Part shown: positions 52,190-61,909 of the stretch, in pieces
Layout of the letters: the number at the start of each line of letters is the position of its first letter
Position numbering within the stretch: position 1 is the first letter of the stretch
Position numbers and translations under genes: made by a program
Notes under the pieces: generated by a model
Seen by the model: only the letters and a program-made list of their open reading frames with translations
Told to the model about the DNA's origin: nothing
The model's database searches: none
Source: Fibrobacteria bacterium
GTDB taxonomy: Bacteria; Fibrobacterota; Fibrobacteria; UBA5070
Direction of reading: 5' to 3'
DNA: 64,000 nucleotides
NCBI GenBank assembly: GCA_020633825.1
Contig: JACKCV010000003.1
Location: 434,001-498,000 of the forward strand

Positions 52190-54160
52190 TCAGGGGCGTT
52201 TCCAGATCATCGACCGGGTGATGGTCCGACCCGCCCCGCGCACCCGCACCAAATACACCCCTTGGGGAATCCCCTCGAGGGACACCGACCGCACGCCGGA
52301 TCCGACCGGGACTTCGAACGAGCGATCGAGAATCCGGTGCCCCCTCACGTCGTCCAGGGCCACGGAGATTCGGGTGTTCGCCGATGCGGTGTAGTCCAGG
52401 GCCAGCATTCCCTCCACCAGGGAAATTCCCGCCAAGGTGGCAGCGCCCCTTTTTCTCGTCCCGGACAAGGCTTCGGTTTCACGGATCGACACGTTGTCCA
52501 GGAAGACGGTCGCCCCCGCAGTGCCGACATTGAAACCCACCCGACCGTTGGAGTCGGTGGGGCTGGTCATGGTGAAGCTGTAGGAGAAGGAGCGCCGGAC
52601 CGGGGTCAGATCGAAATCCACCGGAGCCGACAGATAGGTGGCCCAAGGACTCTCGTCCTGTTCCACATTGGCCTCCAGGGTGCGATCCGAGGATGCGTAG
52701 GCATCGAAGCGAACCTGGTAGGTCTTCCCTTGTTCCAGGAGGATCCCGTTCTGGACCAACTGGATGCTCGAATTGTCGCTGCCGACGCTGTCGATGAGGA
52801 TCCGGTATTCCCCGTCGACCACGCCACCGGAGGCCTTCCCTCCCCAGACGTTGAATTTCCAGCCCGCCGCACCCTCCTCGAACGATCCGTCGAGGATTCC
52901 CGCGGCACGCGGCCCCACCTCGAGCACCATGGTGGTGACGCTTCGGGCCGGCAACGACTGGCGGAAGGAGCTGGTGCCCAGGACCCGCGATGGCTCGGAG
53001 GAGATGTCCCGGGTCGCGTCGGTGACATGGACCGCAACGTTGCGCAGGGTGGCACCGGGGATGGAGAACTCCTGGGAGACCTCGGAATCCCCTCCGTTCA
53101 CCGCCACCAGCACCACCTTGGTCAGGGCCGAATCGCGGAAGGCGGTGAGGTGCACTCCCGGGGAGGGCGCCACCGGCGCCTCGACGCGCACGAATCCGGG
53201 TCTGACATATTTTGACCAGTTCCCCATGACCCAAAGACGCTTGGTGGGTTGATTGGTGCTTTCGGCCCACAAGGCACCGTTCGCGCAACCCTTGCAAGGC
53301 TTGATCCACCAGAAGTGCCATGCGTTGAAGTTGGCCACCGTCAGCCCCTGGTGGATCATCTCGGCGATGCGCAGACCGCTGACGATGCCCGGATCCTCGA
53401 CGTCGGTCTTGGAGTCGTAGATCTCCGTCTGCCAAAACTCCTTTCCCGCCCTCTGGATGTCCGGATAGGCCCTCATGGTTCCGCCGTAGAGGTGGGTGGA
53501 GACGATGGAGGCGTATTTGGTCACATCGGGATCGGACATGAGCACGGGTTCGTATCCACTGAACCCATACCAGTTGCAAGCCTCGGAAGCCATCACCTTG
53601 ACTTCGGGAGCCTGCGCCATCATGGTGGGGCCGAGATACTTGCCCACCCAGAGGGACAGGGCCTTGGCGTCGTACTTGACCCATCCGAGGTCGGATTCGT
53701 TCTGGGGGGAGATGGCGAACAGAGGGGTGCCCGCCTCGCGCATCGCTCGAGCGGAGGCCGCCAGGTCGTCGGCCCAGGCCTGCATGTTGCTCTCCGCGAG
53801 CGTATCGTAGTCGCCGTGGACCGATTTCACCGCGTACTTGCTGTACCAGGGTGTGCCCCAGACCTTCACGCCATATCCGGTGGCAAGTTTCGCGTTTCTC
53901 TTTTCGTTGTCGTCGGGAGCCCCGGTCCGCTCGATCATGATGCGGTGAAGGGAAAGTCCCGCTCCTTTCTCCACGGACCAGAGCTGTTCGCCTTCGGTGG
54001 CTGTCAGGGTGCCGTTCCACGCGCTGCAGGTGCCGAAGCCGGAGATCTTCTGGTGCCAGGTCTTGAGGTCGACGGTCGCCACCGCAGCCTGGCCGGTCAT
54101 CGAGGCGACCCCGACAAGGGACAGGAAGGAGAAGAGTCTTCGGTTGCCGATGTTTTGCAT
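52190..54160 (-). CDS. Secreted GH30 glucuronoxylanase-like enzyme with CBM
   Basis: A 656-residue extracellular glycosidase. Signal peptide near residues 8-26 (LFSFLSLVGVASMTGQA). The GH30 TIM barrel and side sandwich (about 28-410) show 'QKISGFGTCSAW', acid/base Glu in 'FAISPQNESDLGW' (about 153), and nucleophile Glu in 'EFWQTEIYDSKTD' (about 243), with 'NAWHFWWIKPC'. The CBM4/9-like module (about 424-560) shares long identical stretches with the CE1 protein ('NSSIQLVQNGILLEQGK'). The tail ends 'GIPQGVYLVRVRG'. The gene is 68 bp upstream of the CE1 gene on the same strand, probably co-transcribed. Confidence 0.93.
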   Translation of the reverse strand: MQNIGNRRLFSFLSLVGVASMTGQAAVATVDLKTWHQKISGFGTCSAWNGTLTATEGEQLWSVEKGAGLSLHRIMIERTGAPDDNEKRNAKLATGYGVKVWGTPWYSKYAVKSVHGDYDTLAESNMQAWADDLAASARAMREAGTPLFAISPQNESDLGWVKYDAKALSLWVGKYLGPTMMAQAPEVKVMASEACNWYGFSGYEPVLMSDPDVTKYASIVSTHLYGGTMRAYPDIQRAGKEFWQTEIYDSKTDVEDPGIVSGLRIAEMIHQGLTVANFNAWHFWWIKPCKGCANGALWAESTNQPTKRLWVMGNWSKYVRPGFVRVEAPVAPSPGVHLTAFRDSALTKVVLVAVNGGDSEVSQEFSIPGATLRNVAVHVTDATRDISSEPSRVLGTSSFRQSLPARSVTTMVLEVGPRAAGILDGSFEEGAAGWKFNVWGGKASGGVVDGEYRILIDSVGSDNSSIQLVQNGILLEQGKTYQVRFDAYASSDRTLEANVEQDESPWATYLSAPVDFDLTPVRRSFSYSFTMTSPTDSNGRVGFNVGTAGATVFLDNVSIRETEALSGTRKRGAATLAGISLVEGMLALDYTASANTRISVALDDVRGHRILDRSFEVPVGSGVRSVSLEGIPQGVYLVRVRGAGRTITRSMIWKRP

Positions 54161-54725
54161 GCGAAAGCCCCTCGGACCAGGTTTCGAGAACGGCGACACG
54201 GAGCGAGTACAGGCGGTCGGGGACCTGGGAATCCCCCCTCGAGGCCCGAACCGTTCCACCTTGCTTGTCCGACCGCTCCCGGACGATCCGGCTCGGCCAA
54301 CTCGCCTGCCCCAGGGATCCATCCAGGTTGAGGATACGCCCCCGCTCCATGCGCCACCGAAATTTTGCCGCGGTCGGGTTTACTAAAACAGCAATGGTTT
54401 TCCCCGCTTACCCTTTCCCCCTTCCCCACCGAAGTCGGACGGCACAGAACCCGGAGTTTACCTGGCGGCCAACCCTCCGGGAAGATCCTTGATCTCCTCC
54501 CGGGGAGGATGCCGAAACACGATACGACGCGGAATCTGCCCCGGCTCGGCGCTCGTCCTTCCGGCGATCCATGTCAAATCATCAACAGCCGTTTTCCCCA
54601 ACGCGACATCCGCCCGTTGGCGGCCGCCTATCGTAGGTAGGATCCACAGGCCGGATCCGAGCGTTCCTGCCTGTGGTCTCGACTCACCCGAAATCCGTTG
54701 CCATGCTTCCACCGAGGGAATCGTC
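54161..54725. other. Divergent intergenic region of the xylan cluster
   Basis: About 565 bp between the minus-strand GH30 gene and the plus-strand hydrolase gene. It includes an AT-rich patch (ggtttactaaaacagcaatgg, 54376-54396) likely to hold a promoter, but no operator or gene can be defined. Confidence 0.4.
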
Positions 54726-56156
54726 ATGATCCGTCCCCTGATCGTCCTTTGCGCGTTCTTCGCCCTGGGGACGAAGGCCCAGACCGTTCAACTCGCCGGC
54801 ACCGTCACCAGCACCGCGGGCGGCACCCCCGTTCCGGGGGCGATCGTTTCCCTCCTCCAAGCGGGCCTGCGCGACACCACCGACGCCCAGGGCCGGTATT
54901 CCCTGGAGAAAACCTCCTCCGCCATCGGCGTGCGACCGGCCTCCGCCGCCGCCCTCGTCGGACGAACCCTGGAACTCCGGATCGACCACCCCACCGGGCT
55001 CGCGATGGAGGTGATCGACGCCCGGGGCACGGTCCTCCGCCAACACCGGATTCAGGAACTGTCCTCGGGATTGCACCGGATCGACTGGTACGGCTCGGAG
55101 ATCCCCCACGGTGTCCTCCTGGTGCGGGCCAGCACCGGCGATCACAGCTGGGTGTTCCGCGTCGGCTCCATGGACGGCCGCATCCTGCACGGCACCACCT
55201 CCGAGGGAGACGCGGCGCGCGCGCTGGCACTCCCCGACACGCTGCGGGTGAACGCGAGGGGATACGTGACGAAATCCGTCGCCGTGCCGGACTACCAGGC
55301 GACGCTGGACGTCGCCCTCTCCCCGGAAGCGACCTGCCAACCCGGGCAAGGCACCCCCGCGCCCTCGACGGTGAACATCTCCAACCGGGACGCCCCTCTC
55401 ACGGGCTCCCACCAGGTCGTGATCGAGACCGACCCGTCGCTCTCGGGGCGCACCATCTACCGTCCCAAGGATTTGGGCCCCGGCAAGAACTACCCCATCC
55501 TGGTCTGGGGGAACGGCGGCTGCTCCAACAACGCCACCGACCACACCGATTTCCATCTGGAGATCGCCTCCCATGGCTACGTGATCGTGGCCGACGGCAC
55601 CCCCAACGGAACCGGCGGGCGCGCCATGGTCGATGTCGCCACCTTGGGCGCCCCGCAGATCGCCGCCCTCGATTGGGCCATCCAGCAGAACGCCAAGCCC
55701 TGCAGCCGGTTCCACCAGTCCCTCGACACCGTCCACACCGGCGGATTCGGATGGTCCTGCGGCGGACTCATGACCTACGGTCTGACCCTGGGCGGCCGGG
55801 TCACCACGAGCATCATCATGAACAGCGGGCTGCTCAACCCCGACCAGCCCACCCTCGACAAGATCCGCACCCCCATCGCCTTCGTCTGCGGCGGTTCGGG
55901 CGACATGGCCTATCCCAACGGGCAACGCGACTACACCAACATCAAGACCGTCCCGACGGTGTTCGCGAACGTCGGCGTCGGGCACGGCGGCACCTACTAC
56001 TCCGACAACGGGGGCGAATACGCCAAGTTCGCGCGCGCCTGGTTCGACTGGTGGCTCAAGGGCGACACCGGCACCACCGGCAAGCTGCGTTTCACCGATC
56101 CGCAGAGCCCGTTCTTCAAATCCCCGTGGACGATGCAGACCAAACGTCTTCCCTGA
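54726..56156 (+). CDS. Secreted alpha/beta hydrolase with N-terminal carboxypeptidase-regulatory-like domain
   Basis: A 476-residue secreted esterase-type protein. Signal peptide PLIVLCAFFALGTKAQ. Residues about 22-65 form a carboxypeptidase-regulatory-like module ('GTVTSTAGGTPVPGAIVSL', 'TTDAQGRYSLEK'). A segment at about 85-135 ('GTVLRQHRIQELSSGLHRID', then 'PHGVLLVRAS') resembles the sorting/FlgD-like tail normally found at the C-terminus of this organism's enzymes. The hydrolase (about 215-476) has 'ILVWGNGGCSNN', Ser in 'GGFGWSCGGLMTY' (about 343), Asp in 'GGSGDMAYP' and His in 'VGVGHGGTYY'. Possibly a xylan side-chain esterase, from context only. Confidence 0.8.
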   Translation: MIRPLIVLCAFFALGTKAQTVQLAGTVTSTAGGTPVPGAIVSLLQAGLRDTTDAQGRYSLEKTSSAIGVRPASAAALVGRTLELRIDHPTGLAMEVIDARGTVLRQHRIQELSSGLHRIDWYGSEIPHGVLLVRASTGDHSWVFRVGSMDGRILHGTTSEGDAARALALPDTLRVNARGYVTKSVAVPDYQATLDVALSPEATCQPGQGTPAPSTVNISNRDAPLTGSHQVVIETDPSLSGRTIYRPKDLGPGKNYPILVWGNGGCSNNATDHTDFHLEIASHGYVIVADGTPNGTGGRAMVDVATLGAPQIAALDWAIQQNAKPCSRFHQSLDTVHTGGFGWSCGGLMTYGLTLGGRVTTSIIMNSGLLNPDQPTLDKIRTPIAFVCGGSGDMAYPNGQRDYTNIKTVPTVFANVGVGHGGTYYSDNGGEYAKFARAWFDWWLKGDTGTTGKLRFTDPQSPFFKSPWTMQTKRLP

Positions 56157-56494
56157 GGATCACCGCCCCGCCTCCTTCCCCCGATCGGGAAGCCTGGGCG
56201 GGATTTCGCGAGCTCCGGAATTCGTTCGGGACATTCCACGGCGGTGCACCTACATTCTCCGTTCGCTTTCCCCCGAAAGTGCGAAGAGGAATCCCCCCGG
56301 AACGGGTTCCCGTCGCCAGGAGACTCCTGGTTTCGGCCCGCGTCGGAAGATTCGGAGCGTGGAAGTGCCCGGAGCACGCCCCCGCCCTGAACCGAGTCAG
56401 TGGGGATCCTCCGCGTGGACGGAAGAAGCATTTCCTGTCGTTCTCCCGAATCCACCCGGTCGGGTGCCCCCCCGAATCAGAAAGATCCCCCCTC

Positions 56495-57022
56495 ATGCTC
56501 GCCTGCCTCGTCCTCCTCGCCAACAGTTTGTTCTCCCAAGCCGATCCCTATCGGAACGAGCTGGGTTTCAATCTGGGCTGGGGCAACCCCTTCGGTGCAT
56601 CCATCCAATACACCCGTGCCCTCACCCCTGAACACGCGATGGGAGCCGCGATCGGCCTCTCCCTCGCCGGGCAGCGATTCGGGCTGGACTACAAGCGTTT
56701 CTACAAGACCGACTCCAAGATGAACCCCTACCTCGGTCTGGCCGTATCCTACGCCGAAGGGCTTTCCAACGTCACGGTTTCCGTGAACTCCGATTCGGCC
56801 AAGTACAAGATCAAGGAGGGCGTGCAAATCACCCCGCGAGCGGGAATCCGGTACCGCGCCGGATTCGTGCACCTCTATCTCAACGGCGGCTATGGAATTC
56901 CCGTCGCCGGAGGTGGAGTGGCCTACCAGTCGGGATCCAAGGAATCGAACATCAAGAAGATGGCCGAGGTGATCCAGCTCGGCGGCTTGGAGATCTCGGG
57001 CTCGCTCTTCCTGGCCTTCTAG
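56495..57022 (+). CDS. Small outer-membrane beta-barrel protein
   Basis: A 175-residue protein with a signal peptide (MLACLVLLANSLFSQA) followed by alternating amphipathic strands ('ELGFNLGWGNPFGASIQYTR', 'AAIGLSLAGQRFGLDYKRF') and a terminal aromatic residue (SGSLFLAF), as expected for an OMP barrel of about eight strands. The 338 bp before it (56157-56494) contain no gene I can support. Confidence 0.7.
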   Translation: MLACLVLLANSLFSQADPYRNELGFNLGWGNPFGASIQYTRALTPEHAMGAAIGLSLAGQRFGLDYKRFYKTDSKMNPYLGLAVSYAEGLSNVTVSVNSDSAKYKIKEGVQITPRAGIRYRAGFVHLYLNGGYGIPVAGGGVAYQSGSKESNIKKMAEVIQLGGLEISGSLFLAF

Positions 57023-57071
57023 GCTCGCCCCCACCCCTGCCTCCCTCCCACCCGCACGCAAGGAATCCCCT

Positions 57072-58124
57072 TTGGACCCGCAGGATCTCGGATACCGCAC
57101 CGAATTGGAGCGCGCACGGATCGATGCCGGACTGGATCGATTCCAACTGGGTCGGGTGGTCGCCGAACACCGCGACCGATTCGTGGTGTGGACGGAAATC
57201 GGCGATCGGGACGCGGAGATCTCGGGGAACCTGCGGCACCAGGCCCTCGCGCGGACCGACCTTCCCGCGGTGGGAGATTGGGTGGCACTCACCCACCACG
57301 ACGCCGACCTTTCCATCGTGCACGGCATCGTTCCGAGGTTCTCGACCCTGACGCGCCAAGCAGCGGGACGCGACGGCGAACTCCAGATCATCGCCACCAA
57401 CATCGATCACGCCTTGCTGATCCAGGCCTCCGACCGCGATTTCAACCTCAATCGTCTGGAGAGGTACCTGGCCCTGTGCCATGGGGCCGGGATCTCCCCG
57501 ATCGTGGTCCTCTCCAAGGCCGACCTGATCACCTCCGAGGAATTGGAAACCCTGCGGAGCATGGTGCAGGAACGGGTGCCGGACGCCCCGCTGATCTGCC
57601 TGAGCAGTCACACCGGCCAAGGCGTCGAGACCCTCCTGGAGCACATTCTCCCTCGGCGGACCTATTGTCTGCTCGGCTCCTCGGGAGTCGGGAAGTCCAC
57701 CCTCGTGAACACCCTGTCCGGACGCGCGCGGATGCGAACCGATGCCCTCAGCTCCAGCACGAACAAGGGCCGCCACATCACCAGCCACCGCGAATTGATC
57801 GTCCTGGAAAACGGTGGCCTGCTCATCGACAATCCGGGCATGCGCGAGGTGGGCGTCGGCGACGCGGGTTCCGGAGAGGAAACCACCTTCGGACCTCTGG
57901 CCCGATCCTGCCGATTCAAGGACTGTTCCCACACCACGGAGCCGGGCTGCGCGATCCTGGAGGCCCGGGCCCAAGGGCGGATCGGGGAGGACGCCTACGC
58001 CAACTTCATGAAGTTGGCGCGGGAAACGTCCCATTTCGAATCGACTCTCCTGGAACGCCGTCGCAAGGACAAGGCGTTCGGCAAGATGGTCAAGAATTTC
58101 AAGAAGTCCTCCACCGACCTTTGA
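57072..58124 (+). CDS. rsgA: Ribosome small-subunit biogenesis GTPase RsgA
   Basis: A 350-residue circularly permuted GTPase that checks 30S maturation. TTG start with AAGGA 7 nt upstream. OB-fold N-terminus, then G4 'VVLSKADLI', G1 'LLGSSGVGKSTLVNTL' (about 203), 'TDALSSSTNKGRHITSHREL', G3 'LIDNPGMREVG', and the zinc site 'CRFKDCSHTTEPGC' (about 280-293). Normal length. It ends 26 bp from the convergent DUF3465 gene. Confidence 0.96.
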   Translation: MDPQDLGYRTELERARIDAGLDRFQLGRVVAEHRDRFVVWTEIGDRDAEISGNLRHQALARTDLPAVGDWVALTHHDADLSIVHGIVPRFSTLTRQAAGRDGELQIIATNIDHALLIQASDRDFNLNRLERYLALCHGAGISPIVVLSKADLITSEELETLRSMVQERVPDAPLICLSSHTGQGVETLLEHILPRRTYCLLGSSGVGKSTLVNTLSGRARMRTDALSSSTNKGRHITSHRELIVLENGGLLIDNPGMREVGVGDAGSGEETTFGPLARSCRFKDCSHTTEPGCAILEARAQGRIGEDAYANFMKLARETSHFESTLLERRRKDKAFGKMVKNFKKSSTDL

Positions 58125-58150
58125 GCGAAGAGCGCGCGCCCCCCTGAGGT

Positions 58151-58636
58151 TCACTCGTACCGGACCCCTTCCGCCTGGATCCAGCCATCGACATGGGTTC
58201 CACCGGGGTCCTTGTGGGTCCAATGGACCACTCCCCCTTCGGCATTCCATTCGTATTCGCCGTACAGGTACACCCACATTCCGACTTTCACGGGTACCCG
58301 CTCGGCCAGATCGATGTTGTGCGCGACCAGGAGGGTCTGCCCACTGGAAAGTTTCACGATGAAGCGCTGGTGCTTGTCCCCGGAAAGGTCGTCGGCCAAG
58401 ATGCGGGACACGCTCCCGCGTACCAGGACTTGAAGATCCGATGTACCCTCCCGGAAGGCACGGGAAAGCGCTTCGTCGCTGGTCCTACCGGATTCGAGGG
58501 TCGAATCGATGCCCTCCACCGAGCTCCCACGCCCCGGCGGAGCGAGGTCGGAGGGTGGAGTCGATTCGCAGGATGCGAGGAGTGCCGCGACCATGACCGA
58601 CGCAGCAAGACGAAGGAAGGCGCTGGCAGGCCTCAT
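58151..58636 (-). CDS. DUF3465-family lipoprotein
   Basis: A 161-residue lipoprotein (lipobox LLASC, Cys near 24). The C-terminal 100 residues match DUF3465: 'GSVSRILADDLSGDKHQRFI', 'LLVAHNIDLAERVPVKVG', 'VYLYGEYEWNAEGGVVHWTH', 'GGTHVDGWI'. The family has an OB-like fold and unknown function. The start at 58636 is chosen because the signal peptide begins there. Confidence 0.88.
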   Translation of the reverse strand: MRPASAFLRLAASVMVAALLASCESTPPSDLAPPGRGSSVEGIDSTLESGRTSDEALSRAFREGTSDLQVLVRGSVSRILADDLSGDKHQRFIVKLSSGQTLLVAHNIDLAERVPVKVGMWVYLYGEYEWNAEGGVVHWTHKDPGGTHVDGWIQAEGVRYE

Positions 58637-58844
58637 GGGAGGGATCCGATCGAGGGGAGTGGGATTTCGCTGTGGAAAAGTAGGCACGAACCGGTACAGT
58701 CTTGGGATGCTCCGGAGACCTCCCGCGAAGATCCACAGGCGGGATCGGGAACGGACTCAGGGACGAGTGGATGGATCGGGTTGACGATGAGCGATTTCCG
58801 GATTCATTGTTCTTGATTCCTCTTTCCGGGAAGGGATCCCCCCG

Positions 58845-59768
58845 ATGCTGAAACAATCGATTCTCCTCCTCACCTGCCTGCTGGCGGCCCGCGCTTCCTC
58901 GCAGGAACTGCGTCTTCACTCGCAACCCATCCGGCACGACATCAAGGGATTCTCCGTGGGCGACACCACCTGGGTTTCCTGGTCGTACAACGACCCCGTC
59001 CTGTGGGACGAAGGGGTCATGATCCTGACCAGCGACGATGGCAAATCCTGGAAGCCGGCCCACAAGACCGCCATCCGCTTCCAGTACGACACCCTCCCAG
59101 CCAACGAACTGCTTCCCAAGGTGTTCCTCGGGCGCGCCAAGATCGCCCTTTCGCGCACCCAATTCAAACCCGCCTGGATCGAGAAGGTGAACAAGCAACT
59201 GCGGCAACCCATGAAGCCGGAAGAAAAGCAGATGGCCGCCGCCATGTCCACCAGCACCTTGGCCCAGAAGAACGGGTATCTGGCCGGTGCCCTTTCGGGA
59301 GTTTCGGGCGCGATCTTGGGCAAGCCATCCCGTTTCGTGGGCTTGGCTCGCAAAGGAAGCTCCACTCCCCTCGTTTCGAGCGAGGTTCACGCCATTTCCC
59401 CGCTGGTGGAGGTGAAAACCATCTCCTATGTGTACCCCACGCGGAAAATCCACTTCCATGTGAAGGATTCCGCCGCCCACATGTCGAACCTCGACAAGGG
59501 TCTGCCCAAACTTCAGATCGGGCTTGCCAGCGAAGGCAACCTCCACGAAGGCTCCTTGATCCCCTTCATCGAACTGCGGACCGATTCCGCATGGGTTCGG
59601 GAACTCTATTCCGTCCAGGAAGCCGGAACCATCGAATTCAACGAGCACAAATCCACCTTCCCGCTGGATACCTACGGCAAACGAATCCGGGTGACCCCGT
59701 CGGTGCTGGGCGTGTACGAAGGGCCATCTCGCGAAATCGAGGTGACCGACATCTATCCCAAGGACTGA
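58845..59768 (+). CDS. Secreted protein of unknown function
   Basis: A 307-residue protein with a signal peptide (QSILLLTCLLAARASSQE) and GGAAGGGA upstream. The mature part is largely beta ('GDTTWVSWSYNDPVLWDEGV', 'KTISYVYPTRKIHFHVKDSA') with a central helical insert (about 100-150). No recognised family. It stands alone between a divergent lipoprotein and a gene-free region. Confidence 0.65.
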   Translation: MLKQSILLLTCLLAARASSQELRLHSQPIRHDIKGFSVGDTTWVSWSYNDPVLWDEGVMILTSDDGKSWKPAHKTAIRFQYDTLPANELLPKVFLGRAKIALSRTQFKPAWIEKVNKQLRQPMKPEEKQMAAAMSTSTLAQKNGYLAGALSGVSGAILGKPSRFVGLARKGSSTPLVSSEVHAISPLVEVKTISYVYPTRKIHFHVKDSAAHMSNLDKGLPKLQIGLASEGNLHEGSLIPFIELRTDSAWVRELYSVQEAGTIEFNEHKSTFPLDTYGKRIRVTPSVLGVYEGPSREIEVTDIYPKD

Positions 59769-59981
59769 GAGTCCCCTGGAGGCGAACCCGAATCGTCTCG
59801 AAACCCCATTCGTCTCCGCGGGGAGGATTTCGAGGCGGCGGTTGCCGGAAGCCTGACGCCCCTCTCCGGGGCCCGGGAATCCTCCGACGTCCGTTTCGAG
59901 CCATGAAATTCCTTCCCGAATGGGGAGGACGGGGTTTCCCGCTCCAAAGCGGGAACGATGGGGACAGGAGCAAAAAAGCCC

Positions 59982-60019
59982 CTAAAACAAAAAGACCTAT
60001 CGGGGTAAACCCCGATAGG
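59982..60019 (-). terminator. Perfect-stem intrinsic terminator (minus strand)
   Basis: Stem CCTATCGGGG / CCCCGATAGG with a TAAA loop; on the minus strand it is followed by TCTTTTTGTTTT. On the plus strand no T-tract follows. Confidence 0.85.
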
Positions 60020-60347
60020 CCGTTGGAACATCGGACCCTTGAATCCTTCCACTCACCCGGTTCGGAAGGGGGTTCCACCCGACGTTCTTTCCTTCCAGAT
60101 AATATCCAGAAAACCGTGGATCCAGGACCTTTTGCCTGCCGGACCGGAATCTCCCGAACGCCCCCGGCGTACATTCACCGCTTTGCGAGATTGTTACTCA
60201 TTCGCTATTGCCTTCCAGGGTCGAGGACGGTAGATTCTTGGTCAAGGGGAGACGCTGAACCAATCCTTTGCGGGGAATCGGATGGTTCGGTGGGTGTTGG
60301 TCGCCCATAGGGATGCACGGGGAATGACCAAGGACGCGACCTTCACC

Positions 60348-60393
60348 CCCCCTGTTTGACTTCACCCCATGCGAGGGGGAGTCAAGCAGGGGG
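60348..60393. repeat. Long inverted repeat downstream of the minus-strand lipoprotein gene
   Basis: Arms ccccctgtttgact (60348-60361) and agtcaagcaggggg (60380-60393) pair over 14 bases with one wobble; the loop contains a further cccc/gggg pairing. It has no U-tract on either strand. Confidence 0.6.
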
Positions 60394-60608
60394 ATCCCGG
60401 ACGAAAGCCAGGCGGCCCTTCGGCGGCCCTTGGCTTCGCTTTCTGCCGACGCCCCAGGGAAAATCGGAGATCCCGAAGGTTTCAGCCCTCGGGCCCCGGG
60501 CGTCCCTCCGCCATCGGATGTGGATTTTTCGCGCCCGGAACGCAAAACGCCCGACCCGGGAACGGATCGAGCGACGGCTCCCCGGTGCGGGGAGGAAGCG
60601 AAGTCAGC

Positions 60609-61853
60609 TCAACGCTTGGTGACGACCACTTCGGTCCGTCCTTCCGGGCCGGTCCAGGTGGCATGGACTCCCGTGGTGGTGAAGGTGCCTTCGAGGAGGA
60701 CCGTTCCACCCGCACGCAGCTGGGCACTCCAGCGAAAGGTTCCGGAAGTGGGATCCTGGCCGTCGCGGCATCCCTCCGGGCATGCGAGGCGGAATTCGCT
60801 GCGCAGCAGTCGTCCACCGCGGAATTCACGCGATCCTTCGATCAGGAGGATCTTGGAATCGGAAGACCCCAGTTGGGAGCCCACTTCCACCACCGCGGTG
60901 AAGGACGAGGAGAGCAGGGAATCCCCGGCGGGGGTCTTCAGATCGACCTTCAGGCGGGCGGTGTCTCCAGGAAGGACATTGCCGTCCTCCCGCAGCGCCG
61001 ACACCGACACGGCCTCCTCGCGACCATTCCACCACTTGGAGGTCCCCCGGAGCCCCACGACCGTGGTGTCGGTCCCGTGGATGCGGATCCGAACCACCAG
61101 GTCGCGCACCACCAGCGGGGTCTTCTTGTGGAGGGTGGCGATCAGGGTGCGCTCGCTCCGGTCATCCCCCGACACCAGGGTGTCCCCTTCGACGGGCGTC
61201 AAGGCAAGGGACCGCAGCGTGTCGGTGCCGTGGATTCGTGTCCAGCGAAGGGTGCGTACACGATTGTCGGCATCGGCGAAGAGATTGCCGTCGGGGCCGG
61301 CGTCGGCCAACAGATGGGAGATCTCCCGGAAGTCCCCGCGCGATTTCACCACCGTGACGTGGGCCAGGTGTTCCTCGGAAGCGTTGCCCAGCACATACCC
61401 GTCGCCATCGGCGTCGGTGGCTTCGGTTCGCTGGTGGAACATCGGACCGGAGATCACCGACACCACGCTGGTGGCTCGAATGTCGGAGGTATCCCGCCCC
61501 AGGACGTCCGAAGGCACGATATGGATGGAGTCGACCTTGCTCCAGTCCCCGCGGATGCGGGTCTTGACGAACCACTCGCCGTCCAGGGTTTCGGTCTCGA
61601 CATCCTGGGCTCGACGCCCGGCGACCCAGGCCGAAGCTTCAGGCGGGAGATTGGATTCGATGGAGCCGGGCACGAGGTCCGAGTCGTCGAAGGTGCCGGC
61701 CAGGGCCACCCCGACGGCATCCTCTCCAGCGCGAGCAGCGGCCCAGGAACCATCGGTGGATCCTGTCGTTTCCGGGGAAGAAGAGGAGGCGTTGTCGCAG
61801 GCGGCGAGCCCCAGGGCGAGTCCAGCGGCGATCAGGAGGCGGGGATGTTTCAT
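60609..61853 (-). CDS. Lipoprotein of unknown function
   Basis: A 414-residue protein with a lipobox (LGLAAC, Cys near 19) and a Ser-rich linker. AAGGA about 8 nt before the ATG. The mature part is beta-rich, with 'ATDADGDGYVLGNASEEHLA' (a calcium-loop-like DxDxDG) and repeated 'RIHGTDT' stretches. No family recognised. The promoter carries a perfect CRP-type operator, suggesting control by carbon state or by a related CRP/FNR regulator. Confidence 0.65.
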   Translation of the reverse strand: MKHPRLLIAAGLALGLAACDNASSSSPETTGSTDGSWAAARAGEDAVGVALAGTFDDSDLVPGSIESNLPPEASAWVAGRRAQDVETETLDGEWFVKTRIRGDWSKVDSIHIVPSDVLGRDTSDIRATSVVSVISGPMFHQRTEATDADGDGYVLGNASEEHLAHVTVVKSRGDFREISHLLADAGPDGNLFADADNRVRTLRWTRIHGTDTLRSLALTPVEGDTLVSGDDRSERTLIATLHKKTPLVVRDLVVRIRIHGTDTTVVGLRGTSKWWNGREEAVSVSALREDGNVLPGDTARLKVDLKTPAGDSLLSSSFTAVVEVGSQLGSSDSKILLIEGSREFRGGRLLRSEFRLACPEGCRDGQDPTSGTFRWSAQLRAGGTVLLEGTFTTTGVHATWTGPEGRTEVVVTKR

Positions 61854-61909
61854 GGTGGAGTCCTTTCGGAGGCGTTTTGGTCCGGGAACTTCCCGGCTCT
61901 TCCTCCTGG

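Larger units (their letters stand above)
59769..60608. other. Gene-poor region with two strong hairpins
   Basis: 840 bp without a supported gene on either strand. It holds a minus-strand terminator (59982-60019) and a long inverted repeat (60348-60393). The terminator lies 590 bp beyond the nearest minus-strand stop, so either a very long 3' UTR or an unannotated minus-strand transcript crosses this region. Confidence 0.5.
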
